From assembly GCA_913056225.1 (NCBI GenBank), contig CAJXMQ010000050.1, positions 1-7,133 on the forward strand: a stretch of 7,133 nucleotides of DNA, in the 5' to 3' direction. This document shows, in pieces, positions 1-6,149 of this stretch. How positions within the stretch are numbered: position 1 is the stretch's first letter; each line of letters opens with the position of its first letter. This DNA comes from an uncultured Micrococcales bacterium (GTDB lineage Bacteria; Actinomycetota; Actinomycetes; Actinomycetales; Microbacteriaceae). The notes below the pieces were generated by a model that saw only the letters and a program-made list of their open reading frames with translations, was not told the DNA's origin and did no database searches. The position numbers and the translations under genes were made by a program.

Positions 1-951
1 GCAGATACGCTCAAGACCAAGTCTGATTCTCAGCCACTAATCACCCAGCGCTCCAAGCGTAAAGTCAAAGATGCTTTCGCCTCTCCTTTTGCGAGTGCTC
101 TTGCAATCGTCATCGCGGTTTTGTGGTCAATTCCAACCTTTGGTTTGCTAGTCAGTTCATTCCGTCCAGCAGAGCTTATTAACTCCACCGGTTGGTGGAC
201 TGCTTTGGCAAATCCAGACTTCACAATTGATAACTACACCTCAGTGCTGATTGAGGGAACCTCCACAGTTCCACCACTTTGGTATTACTTCTTCAACAGT
301 TTTGCAATCACACTGCCCGCAGCAATCTTCCCGCTAACACTTGCCACCTTTGCGGCTTATGCGCTGGCTTGGTTTGATTTCAAGGGTCGTGAGTTTTTGT
401 TCTTTGCAATCTTCACCCTGCAGGTCATCCCGCTACAGATGTCATTGATTCCTCTGCTTCAGTTGTTTGCAAGAGGAGTGACCATTGGAGATGTGACCAT
501 AATCCCCGATTTGGGCATCACCGGAACCTACATCCCTATTTGGATTGCACACACCATCTTTGCTCTTCCGTTGGCAACCTTCTTGCTTCACAACTTCTTG
601 CGTCAGATTCCTAGAGAACTGATTGAGGCTGCTCGTGTTGATGGTGCCGGCTGGTTTACCCTGTTCCGCAGAGTTGTCTTCCCACTATCCATCCCAGCTA
701 TTGCATCATTCGCAATCTTCCAGTTTTTGTGGGTATGGAATGACTTGTTGGTTGGACTGACCTTCGGTGGTGGATCTCAAGACATCCTGCCACTGACAGT
801 TCGTTTGGCGGAAATGGTTGGAACCAGGGGATCTGGTTTAGAGGCATTGATGGCGGGTGCGTTTATCTCAATGATCGTGCCACTGATCGTGTTCTTCGCC
901 CTGCAGCGCTACTTCGTAAGAGGACTGCTGGCTGGTTCAGTAAAGGGCTAG
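1..951 (+). CDS. Carbohydrate ABC transporter permease, MalG type (5' partial)
   Basis: This is an inner-membrane subunit of a sugar importer of the MalFGK2 kind, expected to pair with a MalF-like permease, a binding protein and an ATPase outside the window. The frame is open from base 1 and has no ATG, GTG or TTG codon before the TTG at 121. That TTG lies inside the first membrane helix, so the true start is upstream of the window. At least 316 residues are visible. Counting from base 1, a basic N-terminal stretch (about 1-25) precedes the first helix (about 28-53). The cytoplasmic EAA coupling loop, EAARVDGAG, begins at residue 209 and runs on to an FPLSIP segment; it docks on the ATPase. 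The end, RYFVRGLLAGSVKG, is typical of the family. The SFRPAELINSTGWW segment after helix 1 resembles alpha-glucoside permeases (AglG/GgtD-like), so an alpha-glucoside is possible, but substrate cannot be fixed from a permease. The TAG stop overlaps the stop of the convergent glycosidase by 4 bases. Confidence 0.93.
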   Translation, partial: ADTLKTKSDSQPLITQRSKRKVKDAFASPFASALAIVIAVLWSIPTFGLLVSSFRPAELINSTGWWTALANPDFTIDNYTSVLIEGTSTVPPLWYYFFNSFAITLPAAIFPLTLATFAAYALAWFDFKGREFLFFAIFTLQVIPLQMSLIPLLQLFARGVTIGDVTIIPDLGITGTYIPIWIAHTIFALPLATFLLHNFLRQIPRELIEAARVDGAGWFTLFRRVVFPLSIPAIASFAIFQFLWVWNDLLVGLTFGGGSQDILPLTVRLAEMVGTRGSGLEALMAGAFISMIVPLIVFFALQRYFVRGLLAGSVKG

Positions 952-2327
952 CGGCTAGCTAAAAGCTCACTGATGAACTTCGCTGAGTCCTTGGCTGTTC
1001 TTTTCTGAGTCTGGTGATCAACGAAGAATAGCCCGAAGCGCTTTTCTAAACCTTCTGCCCACTCGATGTTGTCCATCAGGCTCCAGCAGTAATAACCCTG
1101 CAGGTCAATTCCCTCATCAATTGCATCAGCACAAGCTGAGAGGTGCTGGAAGTAATAACTGGTGCGCTCTGGGTCATGGACCTGATCACCATCAATTTGA
1201 TCTGGGAATGCCCCACCATTTTCAGTAATCATGATCGGGGTGTTTGGCAATGCTTTAGCCGTTGCTCTAATGGTGTTGGTGAGACTTTCTGGCCTGACCT
1301 CCCAACCCATCAGGGACTTAGGTTCTCTGGAGACAAATTTGACGTTTCCAGTTCCTGGGTATACCTCTGTTCCCTGACCCAAAACCTCGCCCTGCTGGTC
1401 ATCAGCAGGCTCAATTCGGCCCGGGGTGTAGTAATTGATTCCCAAGAAATCAATCGGTTCACTTACAAGTTTTAGATCTTGGTCGTTTACAAAACTCCAG
1501 TCGGTGAACTGACTGGTGGATTCCTTGGTGAAGTCACTAATTCCCCTGCCCGAGAGCATGTCTAGCCAGATGCCGTTTTGAAGATTGTCAACATGCTTGA
1601 CTGCATCCTGACACTCATCAAATTCACTAATGATCTCAGTCAGGTTCAAAACCGTTCCGGCCCTATTGGCATTATGGCTTCTTAGAACCCTTAGTGCTTT
1701 GCCGTGAGCAATCATCTGCTCATAGGCAGATCTGAAACCAGCTCTGGGGTCTGCAAGACCGGGTGCGTGAATGCTGGTGGCGTGACCTAGGAAACTAACA
1801 ACCCAGGGCTCGTTCAGTGTTGCCCAGGTGTCGACTCGATCCACGTAGTGCTCGGCCAACAGCTCTGCATATTTTTCAAACTCATCACTGATGCCTGCCC
1901 ACTGCCAACCACCTTTTTGCTGCAGTTCACTTGGCAAATCCCAGTGATACATCGTCAGTGTTGGCTTGATTCCTGCATCTAGCAGTCCATCAATTAGCCT
2001 GCTGTAATAATCGAGGCCTGACTGGTTGGGTTTTTTGTTTGCAAAGTCATAAACCCTGGGCCAGCTGACACTGAAGCGGTAGCTGTCCACGCCTAGAAAC
2101 TTCAAAAGCTGAATATCTTCTTGGTAGCGGTTCACCGAGTCACACGCGGGGTCAGCTACGGTGCCATCTTTGATGTTGCCAGGAACTGCCGCAAAGTCAT
2201 CCCAAACACTGCTTCCACGAGTTGAACTTGAGCCTTCAATTTGCCAGGAAGCGGTGGCGGAACCGAATGTGAAGTTGCTGGGAAATCTCTGTGCTAATTG
2301 CTTTATTTCTGTAGGCTCATATGACAT
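948..2327 (-). CDS. Family 1 glycoside hydrolase (beta-glucosidase-like)
   Basis: This is a retaining beta-glycosidase of family GH1 with 459 residues, the normal length for a complete single-domain enzyme. It probably releases glucose from short beta-glucosides such as cellobiose; some members prefer galactosides or 6-phospho sugars. The N-terminal family signature FGSATASWQIEG (21-32) carries the sugar-binding Gln29. YHWD holds His128. TLNEPW supplies Asn172 and the acid/base Glu173. INYY holds Asn298, and ITENGG supplies the nucleophile Glu369. SLMDNIEW (416-423) with Trp415, Glu422 and Trp423 completes the glucose subsite, so all expected catalytic residues are present. There is no signal peptide, so the enzyme is cytosolic and would act on sugars already imported. 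The convergent sugar permease suggests a shared catabolic role, although the two are not co-transcribed. The ATG at 2327 lacks a Shine-Dalgarno sequence; a -10-like TAGACT ends 6 bases before it, suggesting a leaderless message. Confidence 0.95.
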   Translation of the reverse strand: MSYEPTEIKQLAQRFPSNFTFGSATASWQIEGSSSTRGSSVWDDFAAVPGNIKDGTVADPACDSVNRYQEDIQLLKFLGVDSYRFSVSWPRVYDFANKKPNQSGLDYYSRLIDGLLDAGIKPTLTMYHWDLPSELQQKGGWQWAGISDEFEKYAELLAEHYVDRVDTWATLNEPWVVSFLGHATSIHAPGLADPRAGFRSAYEQMIAHGKALRVLRSHNANRAGTVLNLTEIISEFDECQDAVKHVDNLQNGIWLDMLSGRGISDFTKESTSQFTDWSFVNDQDLKLVSEPIDFLGINYYTPGRIEPADDQQGEVLGQGTEVYPGTGNVKFVSREPKSLMGWEVRPESLTNTIRATAKALPNTPIMITENGGAFPDQIDGDQVHDPERTSYYFQHLSACADAIDEGIDLQGYYCWSLMDNIEWAEGLEKRFGLFFVDHQTQKRTAKDSAKFISELLASR

Positions 2328-2366
2328 GGAGTCAGTCTAGTTGACCACTAAACTCCAAAAGAGAAG
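2328..2366. promoter_or_regulatory. Divergent promoter region between glycosidase and LCP gene
   Basis: These 39 bases must hold the start signals of both divergent genes unless promoters lie inside the coding regions. On the minus strand TAGACT (2339-2334) fits the actinobacterial -10 pattern TANNNT. It ends six bases before the glycosidase ATG, the spacing expected of a leaderless transcript. On the plus strand TAAACT (2349-2354) is a -10-like match 12 bases before the LCP ATG. I found no convincing -35 element at 16-18 bases from either, and no clear inverted repeat for a LacI-type operator. These assignments are motif inferences only. Confidence 0.35.
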
Positions 2367-3539
2367 ATGGCTGAACACAAAAGATCCTGGTGGAAAATGA
2401 GCCTCGGCGCCTTCGCCGCGGTGAGTTTGGTGCTAACCGGATTTGTTGGATTTAACCTTTGGCAGCTTTCCAGAACATTGGAATCAGCAGCTGTTGAGGT
2501 CTATGACCTAGACGGTCTGGCCTATGAAAACCCAACGGATGCTGAAATTGCAGGACCTCTGAATATCTTGGTTGTCGGGTCCGACACCAGAGCAGATCAA
2601 GGTGCTAACTACGGAGATTCAACCGCCAATCTTGCCGATGTAATAATGCTTTTGCACGTGAACGAAGCTCGGGACAACGCAGTTGTAATGTCCATTCCAA
2701 GAGACCTAATGATTCCCATCCCAGACTGTGTTTCTGAAGACGCTCGTTCAAATCTGAGGTTTCCCGATTTAATGCAGATAAACCAAACTCTCAATGTTGG
2801 TGGACCAAGTTGTGTTTTGGATGCCGTTCAGTCGCTGACCAACATCAACATCCCGCATCTTGGGCTTATTGACTTCAAGGGTGTTATTGGCATGAGTGAG
2901 GCCATTGGTGGCGTGGAGGTTTGCATTGCAAACCCAATCAATGACCCCAAGTCCCAGCTTTATTTAGAGGCTGGAACGCAAGTTTTGGAAGGCGAAGAAG
3001 CCCTCGGTTTTCTGAGAACTCGCTACGGCGTGGGAGACGGAAGTGACCTAAGCAGAATCAGCAATCAGCAAGTCTTTCTAACCTCACTGGTTAGAAAGGT
3101 GATGGATGAAAATGTTCTGACAAGTCCAATCAGGCTTTATTCTCTGGCAACCGCAGCTGCAGAAAACATGAGGCTTAGTGCGAGTCTCACCAGATTAGAC
3201 ACCATGGTTGCAATGGCCAGGCAGCTGAATGACGTTGATTTAGAAAACATCAGCTTTTTGAGACTTCCGGTTTATGACCTGGACGGCGACTTCACTGGAA
3301 GGCTTGGACTTGCCGAAGGTGCAGAAACTGTCTTTGATGCAATCAGAAACGACGAAGAGATGGTGATCAGTGACGGCAAGCTGGTTGATCCAAATCAGCC
3401 TGAACCAGAAATTACTGAGACAGAATCTGCGGAACCAGGTCAGGCCACTGAAAATGACTCGACAGAGTCAGAACCAGCCCCACCGGTCACCACAAACATC
3501 GATGGCGTTACCGCCGCCGACGAGCTTTGCTCTAATTAG
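2367..3539 (+). CDS. LytR-CpsA-Psr (LCP) family cell wall glycopolymer ligase
   Basis: LCP proteins transfer undecaprenyl-pyrophosphate-linked glycopolymers (teichoic acids, arabinogalactan, capsule) onto peptidoglycan at the outer face of the membrane. This 390-residue protein starts with a short basic segment (KRSWWK) and one membrane anchor at about 11-34. The LCP domain follows at about 65-245. Its motifs include NILVVGSDTR (Asp73, Arg75), Asp91, SIPRD (Arg112, Asp113), FLRTR (Arg217, Arg219) and DLSRISNQQ (Arg230); these Asp and Arg residues bind the pyrophosphate and the metal in known members. Four cysteines (121, 149, 186, 388) lie outside the membrane and could form disulfides. The tail from about 351 is rich in Glu, Pro, Thr and Ser and looks disordered. 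The ATG at 2367 was chosen because it retains the basic N-flank; the in-frame ATG at 2397 is a possible alternative, and neither has a strong ribosome site. The acceptor polymer cannot be told from sequence. The TAG stop overlaps the convergent gene by 4 bases. Confidence 0.93.
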   Translation: MAEHKRSWWKMSLGAFAAVSLVLTGFVGFNLWQLSRTLESAAVEVYDLDGLAYENPTDAEIAGPLNILVVGSDTRADQGANYGDSTANLADVIMLLHVNEARDNAVVMSIPRDLMIPIPDCVSEDARSNLRFPDLMQINQTLNVGGPSCVLDAVQSLTNINIPHLGLIDFKGVIGMSEAIGGVEVCIANPINDPKSQLYLEAGTQVLEGEEALGFLRTRYGVGDGSDLSRISNQQVFLTSLVRKVMDENVLTSPIRLYSLATAAAENMRLSASLTRLDTMVAMARQLNDVDLENISFLRLPVYDLDGDFTGRLGLAEGAETVFDAIRNDEEMVISDGKLVDPNQPEPEITETESAEPGQATENDSTESEPAPPVTTNIDGVTAADELCSN

Positions 3540-4153
3540 CTAAGAGGCCCAAGCGCGAAGCCAGCAAGCCTGCTTTCAGGGTTTGACTGACCACCGTGCA
3601 TGGCATTGAAAGAACTGCTTCCATCTTTCCCACACAGACCTAAGATCCTCGATGAACCTCCTGGGTGCTGACTGATCCAATTCGTCAGGTCATAAACAGT
3701 TCCATTGATTGCTGACCAGCAGCTGCTGGCTGAGTCATTCTCAGCAACTTGCGCCATGGTGTAGCCAGCTGGCTCTTCTACCTCTGGCTCAGGCTCGGGA
3801 GCGGGTTCAGGAGCAGGCTCCGGTGCTGGTTCGGGCTCAGGAGTTGGCTCTGGCTCAGTGGTGGGTTCCGGCTCGGGTTCAGGTGCTGACTCTTGCTCCA
3901 TCTGAGGAGCAGGTGCTTCCTGCTGTTCTTGTTCAGCAGGATCTGTCATCGGATCTGAGGCATCCATTTCAGATTCGCTCTCGAAAGCCTCTGGTTCTGT
4001 GGACTGCTCTTCCTGAGTTTCAGCTTCTGTTGGTGACTGCTCGGTCTGCTCAGACTGTTGGGTGCCAGTCTGAATATCAACATCATCTGTTGATTCTGAT
4101 GCACATGAAGCAGTGAAAAACAATACTGCGGTGGCAAGCGCTAGGTATCTCAT
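3536..4153 (-). CDS. Surface lipoprotein with Glu/Pro-rich stalk and cytochrome b5-like heme domain
   Basis: The 205-residue product has three parts. A lipoprotein signal peptide (1-16) ends in FTASC, with Cys17 as the likely lipidated residue. A very acidic, low-complexity spacer runs from about 18 to 128; it is Gln/Glu/Ser/Thr-rich at first and then made of PEP/PAP units (91-125). The last 75 residues form a cytochrome b5-like heme/steroid-binding domain. It begins GYTMAQVAEND and contains SCWSAINGTVYDLTNWI, HPGG with axial-ligand candidate His163, and FNAMHGG with the second candidate His186. Both heme ligands are therefore present, so b-type heme binding and electron transfer outside the membrane are plausible. 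Cys145 and Cys174 could form a disulfide. GAAGGG just before the ATG is a tightly spaced ribosome site. No redox partner is encoded nearby, so its role is unknown. The gene converges on the LCP gene with a 4-base overlap. Confidence 0.88.
   Translation of the reverse strand: MRYLALATAVLFFTASCASESTDDVDIQTGTQQSEQTEQSPTEAETQEEQSTEPEAFESESEMDASDPMTDPAEQEQQEAPAPQMEQESAPEPEPEPTTEPEPTPEPEPAPEPAPEPAPEPEPEVEEPAGYTMAQVAENDSASSCWSAINGTVYDLTNWISQHPGGSSRILGLCGKDGSSSFNAMHGGQSNPESRLAGFALGPLS
3776..3883 (-). repeat. Imperfect tandem repeat encoding the PEP/PAP stalk
   Basis: About 108 bases of degenerate 6- and 12-base units (plus-strand form roughly GGYTCNGGNGCN) encode residues 91-126 of the b5 lipoprotein as Pro-Glu and Pro-Ala steps. 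The units differ mainly at third codon positions, so the repeat is old or selected at protein level rather than freshly expanded. Such tracts can still change length by recombination or slippage in whole codons, which would alter stalk length without breaking the frame. Confidence 0.8.
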
Positions 4154-4248
4154 AGCCCTTCAAACCAGTGAAAATGACCCCAAATTCCTCAGAGATAAAT
4201 TCTCAATGGCTGAATGTGCTGATTTAGGTTAGGCTGGTGCTCGCATTT
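4154..4248. promoter_or_regulatory. Divergent intergenic region upstream of the b5 lipoprotein and tRNA-Ser
   Basis: These 95 bases should carry promoters for the lipoprotein (minus) and the tRNA (plus). On the plus strand two overlapping -10-like hexamers, TAGGTT (4225-4230) and TAGGCT (4230-4235), lie 14-19 bases before the mature tRNA end and could start a short 5' leader. No good -35 match is visible. On the minus strand TTGAGA (4205-4200) resembles a -35 element, but it lacks a well-placed -10. There is no riboswitch-like structure and no room for another gene. Confidence 0.35.
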
Positions 4249-4343
<95 letters not shown>

Positions 4344-4344
4344 A

Positions 4345-4380
4345 CAAAAAACTCCCCCGAATTCTCGGGGGAGTTTTTTG
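4345..4380. terminator. Strong symmetrical intrinsic terminator, probably bidirectional
   Basis: A perfect 16-bp inverted repeat (4345-4360 with 4365-4380) encloses a 4-base ATTC loop. Its core is a GC-rich ACTCCCCCGA/TCGGGGGAGT stem, flanked by A6 on the left (4346-4351) and T6 on the right (4374-4379). In the plus direction it begins two bases after the tRNA CCA end and ends tRNA-Ser transcription. Read on the minus strand, the A6 becomes a U-tract, so the same hairpin should also stop the osmolyte-transporter operon, whose last gene ends at 4433. Confidence 0.93.
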
Positions 4381-4432
4381 TTTCTAACTAACTAGTATTC
4401 GGAGCGCTTTTTGGCATCACTCCAAAAATCAA
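4381..4432. other. Short non-coding spacer between terminator and operon end
   Basis: These 52 bases separate the symmetrical terminator from the TAA of the binding-protein gene. They hold several stop codons in different frames and no second hairpin or promoter that I can support. Confidence 0.6.
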
Positions 4433-5371
4433 TTAGTCCAGCAGGCCTTCTGCTTCTAGCCAATCCTGAGCCGCGGTGCTGGCTTGAGCCTTCTCGTCAC
4501 CCTCTACGCGGGTGCGAAGCTCAATCAGATCCTCGGTGGAGAGTGCTGCTGAGATTTCATTCAAAACAGCTGCAAGCTCGTCGCTGTAGATGTCTGAGTT
4601 CAGAAGTGGGATGACGTTCTGTGCTGCAATCAGGTTCTCAGGGTCATCCAGCACAACCAGGTTCTCCGCTGTCAAAGCGGGTGAGGTTGTGTAGATGTCT
4701 GCAACCTGAACTGCATCATCCACAAGAGCCTTCACCGTGTCTGGACCACCGAAGTCCTCGATGGGCACGAATGTCACATCTTCAACTCCGTAGACAGATG
4801 CTAGGCCAGGGAGACCATATAGAAGCTCAGCGAACTGAGGGTTTGCACCCAGGGAGAATGGCTCCAGCTTGGATAGATCTCCAATAGTTACCAAATCAAA
4901 CTCATCTGCTTTTGCCTGGGTGACAACGTATGCGTCCTTGTCCTGGGCTGGGGATGAGTCCAAAACCTGGAAACCCTCAGGGACCGTAGTCGCAAGCTCG
5001 GCATCTACCTCTTCAGTTGAGCGGGCTTGGTTTTCTGTGTCATAGAAAAACAACAGGTTTCCGTTGTACTCAGGCATCAGGTCAATGGAACCATCTTCTA
5101 GAGCCGGAATGGTGGTCTGTCGAGGTCCGAGATTGAACTGTGTTTCCACCTCAAAGCCTGCGTTTTCAAGTGCCAGAGCGTACATGTTTCCCAAAATCTC
5201 GCTCTCGGGGAAGGCAAATGAGCCAACAACGACGGTCGTTGACTCCTCTGCGGCGACGTTGTCGTCCTGAGGTGCCTCGGTTGGGTCCTCGGCCGCGCAA
5301 CTTGCCAGAACGACCAGGGAGGCGGCAGCTGCTGCCACGACTCCGACTGTTCTAGTTTTTGCTTTGAACAT
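4433..5371 (-). CDS. Osmoprotectant ABC transporter substrate-binding lipoprotein (OpuBC/OpuCC/ProX-like)
   Basis: This is the extracytoplasmic binding protein of a quaternary-amine importer (glycine betaine, choline, carnitine or proline betaine). From the ATG at 5371 it has 312 residues. The lipoprotein signal has a basic start, an Ala/Val-rich core and lipobox VLASC with lipidated Cys25, followed by an acidic linker. The mature N-terminus VVVGSFAFPESEILGNMYA and the later GSIDLMPEYNGN are hallmark blocks of the OpuAC/OpuBC-type binding fold. The rest gives two lobes at usual length, ending WLEAEGLLD. I chose 5371 over the in-frame ATG at 5386, which would add MKGKN, because AAAGGAAAG lies at ideal distance before 5371 and inside that extension, whereas nothing like a ribosome site precedes 5386. 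It is the last gene of the operon; the permease upstream ends at 5352, overlapping this start by 20 bases. Exact ligand is not deducible by eye. Confidence 0.93.
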   Translation of the reverse strand: MFKAKTRTVGVVAAAAASLVVLASCAAEDPTEAPQDDNVAAEESTTVVVGSFAFPESEILGNMYALALENAGFEVETQFNLGPRQTTIPALEDGSIDLMPEYNGNLLFFYDTENQARSTEEVDAELATTVPEGFQVLDSSPAQDKDAYVVTQAKADEFDLVTIGDLSKLEPFSLGANPQFAELLYGLPGLASVYGVEDVTFVPIEDFGGPDTVKALVDDAVQVADIYTTSPALTAENLVVLDDPENLIAAQNVIPLLNSDIYSDELAAVLNEISAALSTEDLIELRTRVEGDEKAQASTAAQDWLEAEGLLD

Positions 5372-6149
5372 ATTCTTTCCTTTCATCGACGGCTGTCACC
5401 GCCACCGCAGTCGATCCGTGTGATCGTCTGCGGACGTTTTGTTTTTTTGTGCGGTCCTGTGAAGAACCCCTTCTGGTTGTAAGACGTTGCAGGATTGCTA
5501 GAAATCCATCAACTACGAGTGCAAGGGCGGTTACTAAAATCGCACCCCCCAGTATTCGCTCGTTGTCATTAAGTCCGATACCGCTAGAAATGATTGCCCC
5601 TAGACCGCCAAGCGAGATATAGGAGGCAATAACGGTGGTTGCAATCACCTGCAGGGTGGCGGCTCTGATGCCAGCAATTATCAAAGGCAAAGACAGCGGA
5701 ATCTCGATACGCAGAAGGATCTGCATCTCGGTCATCCCAATTGCCCGACCAGAATCCACCGTCTGTGGGTCAACAGATTCAACCCCTGCATACCCTCCAG
5801 CCAAAATTGACGGAATTGCCAGAATCACCAAGGCAATTATCGAAGCCACAAAAGCCGCCTGGGTGAATGGGACAGTGGCGCCAACGATCAAGAACAAGGC
5901 CATTAGCAGGCCAAGTGTTGGAAGTGCTCGCATCGCACCTGTAAAACCAATTACAAACTGCCGACCGCGTCCAGTGTGACCAATGAAGAGCCCAAGTGGA
6001 AGCGCAATCAGAGTTGCTATCAGCACCGAAACAAAGGTGTACCACAAATGCTCACCGATGCGCGCCTGTATCGGAAGCGGGCTAACAGAACCCAAGACGT
6101 AGTTGGCGGGATCTGTGAGCCACCGGAAGGCGTCTAGAAAGAATTGCAT
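5352..6149 (-). CDS. Osmoprotectant ABC transporter permease (OpuBD/OpuCD-like), second permease of operon
   Basis: This 265-residue integral membrane protein belongs to the ProW/OpuB permease family and would form the channel with the neighbouring permease. Hydrophobic segments fall at about 35-57, 64-90, 96-120, 152-180 and 198-220. The ATPase-docking loop is at about 131-156: VDSGRAIGMTEMQILLRIEI, then PLSLPL. NLxxYTF-like N-terminal motifs are replaced here by LWYTFVSVLIATLIALPLG (35-53), which is standard for the family. ATG 6149 overlaps the upstream permease's TAA by one base (TAATG), indicating translational coupling. From about residue 222 the protein ends in a 44-residue hydrophilic, Arg/Lys-rich tail. 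The tail follows an A7 tract (5448-5442) and overlaps the next gene by 20 bases. This tail looks unlike a conserved domain and may be longer than normal; a frame change at A7 would replace it. Confidence 0.92.
   Translation of the reverse strand: MQFFLDAFRWLTDPANYVLGSVSPLPIQARIGEHLWYTFVSVLIATLIALPLGLFIGHTGRGRQFVIGFTGAMRALPTLGLLMALFLIVGATVPFTQAAFVASIIALVILAIPSILAGGYAGVESVDPQTVDSGRAIGMTEMQILLRIEIPLSLPLIIAGIRAATLQVIATTVIASYISLGGLGAIISSGIGLNDNERILGGAILVTALALVVDGFLAILQRLTTRRGSSQDRTKKQNVRRRSHGSTAVAVTAVDERKEYVQSKN
5375..5383 (-). promoter_or_regulatory. Shine-Dalgarno site of the binding-protein gene
   Basis: AAAGGAAAG lies three bases before the ATG at 5371 (GGA core 5380-5378, six bases from the ATG). 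It sits inside the 3' end of the upstream permease frame, so ribosomes finishing the permease cross it. It decides the start codon in favour of 5371 over 5386. Confidence 0.75.

Noticed and set aside
121..951. TTG at 121 as the start of the sugar permease
   Set aside because: It falls in the middle of the first membrane helix, and the frame is open and protein-like back to base 1, so the gene is simply cut by the window edge.
1143..1475. A 110-codon open frame on the plus strand within the glycosidase gene
   Set aside because: It lies wholly inside a GH1 gene with all catalytic motifs, and its own translation shows no domain or ribosome site.
3709..4116. A 135-codon open frame on the plus strand opposite the b5 lipoprotein
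   Set aside because: It mirrors the repetitive PEP-coding region, where low complexity suppresses stops. Its product is repetitive and has no recognisable domain; the opposite strand has a signal peptide and a real domain.
5316..5342. GC-rich inverted repeat near the start of the binding-protein gene (GGCAGCTGCTGCC)
   Set aside because: It encodes the run of alanines in the signal peptide, and alanine codons GCA/GCT/GCC make such symmetry by chance; nothing suggests an operator.
5372..5386. ATG at 5386 as the binding-protein start, adding MKGKN
   Set aside because: No ribosome site precedes it, and the extension itself contains the AAAGGAAAG site for the ATG at 5371.
5635..5979. A 114-codon plus-strand open frame opposite the second osmolyte permease
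   Set aside because: It is the antisense shadow of a well-conserved membrane protein; its composition follows from the opposite strand.
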